A DNA stretch of 64,000 nt from Diacronema lutheri (lineage: Eukaryota > Haptophyta > Pavlovophyceae > Pavlovales > Pavlovaceae), in assembly GCA_019448385.1 (NCBI GenBank), contig JAGTXO010000011.1:772001-836000 (forward strand), read 5' to 3'. Below, one piece after another: positions 61,598-64,000 of this stretch (position 1 is the stretch's first letter; the number at the start of each line of letters is the position of its first letter). Made by a program: the position numbers and the translations under genes. Below the pieces are notes generated by a model that made no database searches, had not been told where the DNA came from, and saw only the letters and a list, made by a program, of their open reading frames with translations.

Positions 61598-63926
61598 CTA
61601 CTTGCTGGCGGCGAACTCGGCGGTGTACTTGGTCATCATGGCCTTGACCGCGTCGTTGGTCGGGCCAGAGAGCGCGCCCTCCTTCTTGATCGTGTCGAGG
61701 AGCGCGGCGTGGTTGTTCTTCGTGTAGGCGAGGAGGCCGTCGAGGAACTTGCCGACGTCGGAGATGGGCAGCTTGTCGAGGAAGCCGCGCGTGCCCGCGT
61801 AGATGAGGACGACCTGATCCTGGAAGGGCAGCGGCACGTACTGCTTCTGCTTGAGCAACTCGGTCAGGCGCGCGCCGCGGTTGAGGAGGTACTGCGTCGC
61901 CGCGTCGAGGTCGGAGCCGAACTGTGCGAATGCCGCCATCTCGCGGTACTGCGCGAGCTCGAGCTTGAGCGTGCCCGCGACCTGCTTCATCGCCTTGCGC
62001 TGCGCAGCGGAGCCTGCGCGTGCGCCACGCAGCGGCGGCGGCGCGCACGCACCACGTGAGCTGATGCGGACGCGCGTCATGGACCAGCGCGTGGCCGCGG
62101 GCGCGGCGCGGCGCGGCGCGGGGCGGCGCGCGGCGCGGCGCGGCGCGCACCGACGCGCGAGACGGAGAGGCCGACGTTGATCGCGGGGCGGATGCCGCGA
62201 TAGAAGAGCTCGGCCTCGAGGAAGATCTGCCCGTCCGTGATCGAGATGACGTTGGTCGGGATGTAGGCGGACACGTCGCCGGCCTGCGTCTCGATGACGG
62301 GCAGCGCGGTGAGCGAACCGGCGCCAAAGGCCTTGCTCATCTTGGCCGCGCGCTCGAGAAGGCGCGAGTGGAGGTAGAAGACGTCACCCGGGTACGCCTC
62401 GCGGCCGGGCGGGCGGCGGAGGAGGAGCGACATCTGGCGGTAGGCGACGGCCTGCTTGGAGAGGTCGTCGTAGATGATGAGCGCGTGCATCCCGTTGTCG
62501 CGGAAGTACTCGCCAATCGTGCAGCCGGAGTACGGCGCGATGAACTGGAGGGGCGCGGCCTCGGAGGCCGTCGCCGCGACGATGCACGAGTACTCCATCG
62601 CGCCCGCCGACTGGAGCGTCTTCATGAGCTGCGCGACGGTCGAGCGCTTCTGCCCGACGGCGACGTACACGCAGTAGAGCGACTTGGTCTTGTCGCCCTC
62701 CGCGTTCACGCTCTTCTGGTTGATGATCGCGTCGATCGCGACGGCCGTCTTGCCCGTCTGCCGATCGCCTGCGCGGTGCGAGCGGAGGGAGCGGCGGGAC
62801 GCGGCGGGGACGCATGAGCGCGTGCGCGTGCTGCGGGCAGCCTGTCGGCGCGGCAGGGCGCCGCACGCCACGCCGCGCGCCGCTCGGCCCACGCCGCGAC
62901 GCCACGCTGGCCTCTACGGCTACCAGCGCGCTCAGCCGGCGGACCATGGTCGCGCGCTCGCGCGCGACCCGCCACCGCCAAGTCGAGCGCGCGCGCGCGC
63001 GGCTGGGCGAACGAGCCGGCCGTGGCGCCGCGTACCAATAATCAGCTCGCGCTGCCCGCGGCCGACCGGCACGAGGGAGTCGACAGCCTTGAGGCCCGTC
63101 TCCATCGGCTCGTGCACTGACTGGCGCGCAATGATGCCCGGCGCCTTCACCTCGATGCGCTGGCGCGTCACCTCGCCCGTGATCGCGCCCTTGCCGTCGA
63201 CCGGGTTGCCGAGCGCGTCGACGACGCGGCCGAGCATGCCCATGCCGACGGGCAGATCGATGATGGCGCCCGTGCGCTTCACCGTGTCGCCCTCCTTGAT
63301 GACGCGGTCGTTCCCGAAGACGACGATGCCGACATTGTCGTTCTCGAGGTTGAGCGCCATGCCCTTGAGCCCAGAGTCGAACTCCACCATCTCGCCGGCC
63401 TGGCACTTGCTCAGGCCGTGCACGCGCGCAATGCCGTCGCCGATCGCGAGCACCTTGCCCACCTCCGCCACGTCCGACGCCGACGCAAACTCAGAGATCT
63501 TCTTCTCGATGATCGACGAGAGCTCCGACGCGGACGGCATGTTCGCCTTGGACGACATCTCTGCGGGACGACGCAGCCGCAGTTGCGCGGGAGTGCAGGG
63601 GGTGCGTTGAGGGATGCCACGCGGGAGCGAGCGGGAGGCGAGACGGCACGGTGCACCGACCGCGCGGCACGCTCGGCTCGGCGACGCCCCCGCGCGGCGA
63701 GCGACGGCAGCGCTGCCCCCTGCCCTGAGAGACACGACGAGGCGACGCGGCTGGCGCGACGCGGGTGCGGCGTGCGCGCGCGAGCACGCGCGGCGAGGAG
63801 GCGGCGCGAACCGGCAGAGACCGTCGCCCGGAAGTGGCGCGCGCTGCGCACGCCGACCGCGCGGGCCGCCACCCGCGCCTCCGGCACGACGCGGCCGAGA
63901 GCCGCGATGGAGCGCGAGAGCTGCAT
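61598..63926 (-). CDS. ATP1: Mitochondrial ATP synthase F1 subunit alpha
   Basis: Four exons, complement of 63812-63926, 63036-63560, 62151-62768 and 61598-62013, join exactly into 557 residues, the family's normal length. Exon 1 encodes a mitochondrial presequence ([18 protein letters not shown], then RHFRATVSA). The core has the P-loop [25 protein letters not shown], and the alpha-subunit signature [17 protein letters not shown], which is rebuilt by removing intron 62014-62150. Introns: 63561-63811 (GTTCGC), 62769-63035 (GTACGC) and 62014-62150 (GTGCGC), all in phase 1. The alpha subunit carries the non-catalytic nucleotide sites of the F1 hexamer. In land plants this gene is mitochondrial; here it is nuclear. 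Confidence 0.95.
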
Positions 63927-64000
63927 GGCGAGAGGGGCCCACTCCAGCGAGTCCTCGGCAAAATGTCCTGCCCCGATGAGAGAGTCAGGGGCGCTTTGAA

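Overview
The window looks like nuclear DNA of a very GC-rich unicellular eukaryote, most plausibly a haptophyte-type alga. This is inferred from dense spliceosomal introns of about 60-550 bp, a mitochondrial ATP synthase alpha subunit encoded in the nucleus, plastid-type proteins with bipartite leaders (FabD, an LrgAB/PLGG1-type transporter), and secretory and centriolar genes (VPS13, VTI1, SLC35A, POC5, calpain). Introns mostly begin GTGCGC, and 3 of the 30 I could place begin GC instead of GT. No rRNA, tRNA, CRISPR or bacterial operon structure was seen.

Layout. 1-1588: the 5' part of a glycosyltransferase-like gene whose paralogues reappear at 25-31.5 kb. 2.4-9.3 kb (all minus): a TPT/EamA-type transporter, a cysteine-pair protein with CULT-like features, the SNARE core of VTI1, and a GBP-type GTPase. 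9.4-14.7 kb (plus): a PARP-zinc-finger/PADR1/HhH protein, a small unknown, a CDPK and a tail-anchored unknown. 15-18.5 kb (minus): a DDX3-like helicase, head to head with fabD (18.6-19.7 kb), followed by a large calpain-like gene (19.9-23.9 kb) and an SLC35A nucleotide-sugar transporter. 25.3-31.5 kb (minus): three tandem copies of the glycosyltransferase-like gene on a 2253-bp repeat unit. 31.6-35.1 kb: a homeodomain gene. 35.4-37.0 kb: a secreted esterase. 37.1-40.7 kb: a six-exon membrane protein. 40.8-42.2 kb: the LrgAB/PLGG1-type transporter. 42.3-45.2 kb: POC5 and a GOST-type seven-membrane-span protein. 45.4-49.5 kb: an SRCR-like secreted protein and small unknown genes. 49.6-59.9 kb: one huge VPS13-like gene. 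60.1-61.3 kb: a mitochondrial PDK/BCKDK-type kinase. 61.6-63.9 kb: ATP synthase alpha.

Genes are tightly packed and several pairs share very short divergent intergenic regions (67-193 bp). The most unusual parts are the recent tandem array with its hairpin-bearing promoter and a fourth family member with a replaced 5' end, a 184-bp repeat present in inverted orientation 33 kb apart, a possible nick-sensing PARP-finger/Pol-beta-lyase-like fusion, a calpain with Asp at the catalytic Asn position, and the splice-site grammar (GTGC/GC donors, poly-C tracts near acceptors). Exon joins were worked out by hand from frame, splice dinucleotides and family conservation; none is confirmed by transcripts.
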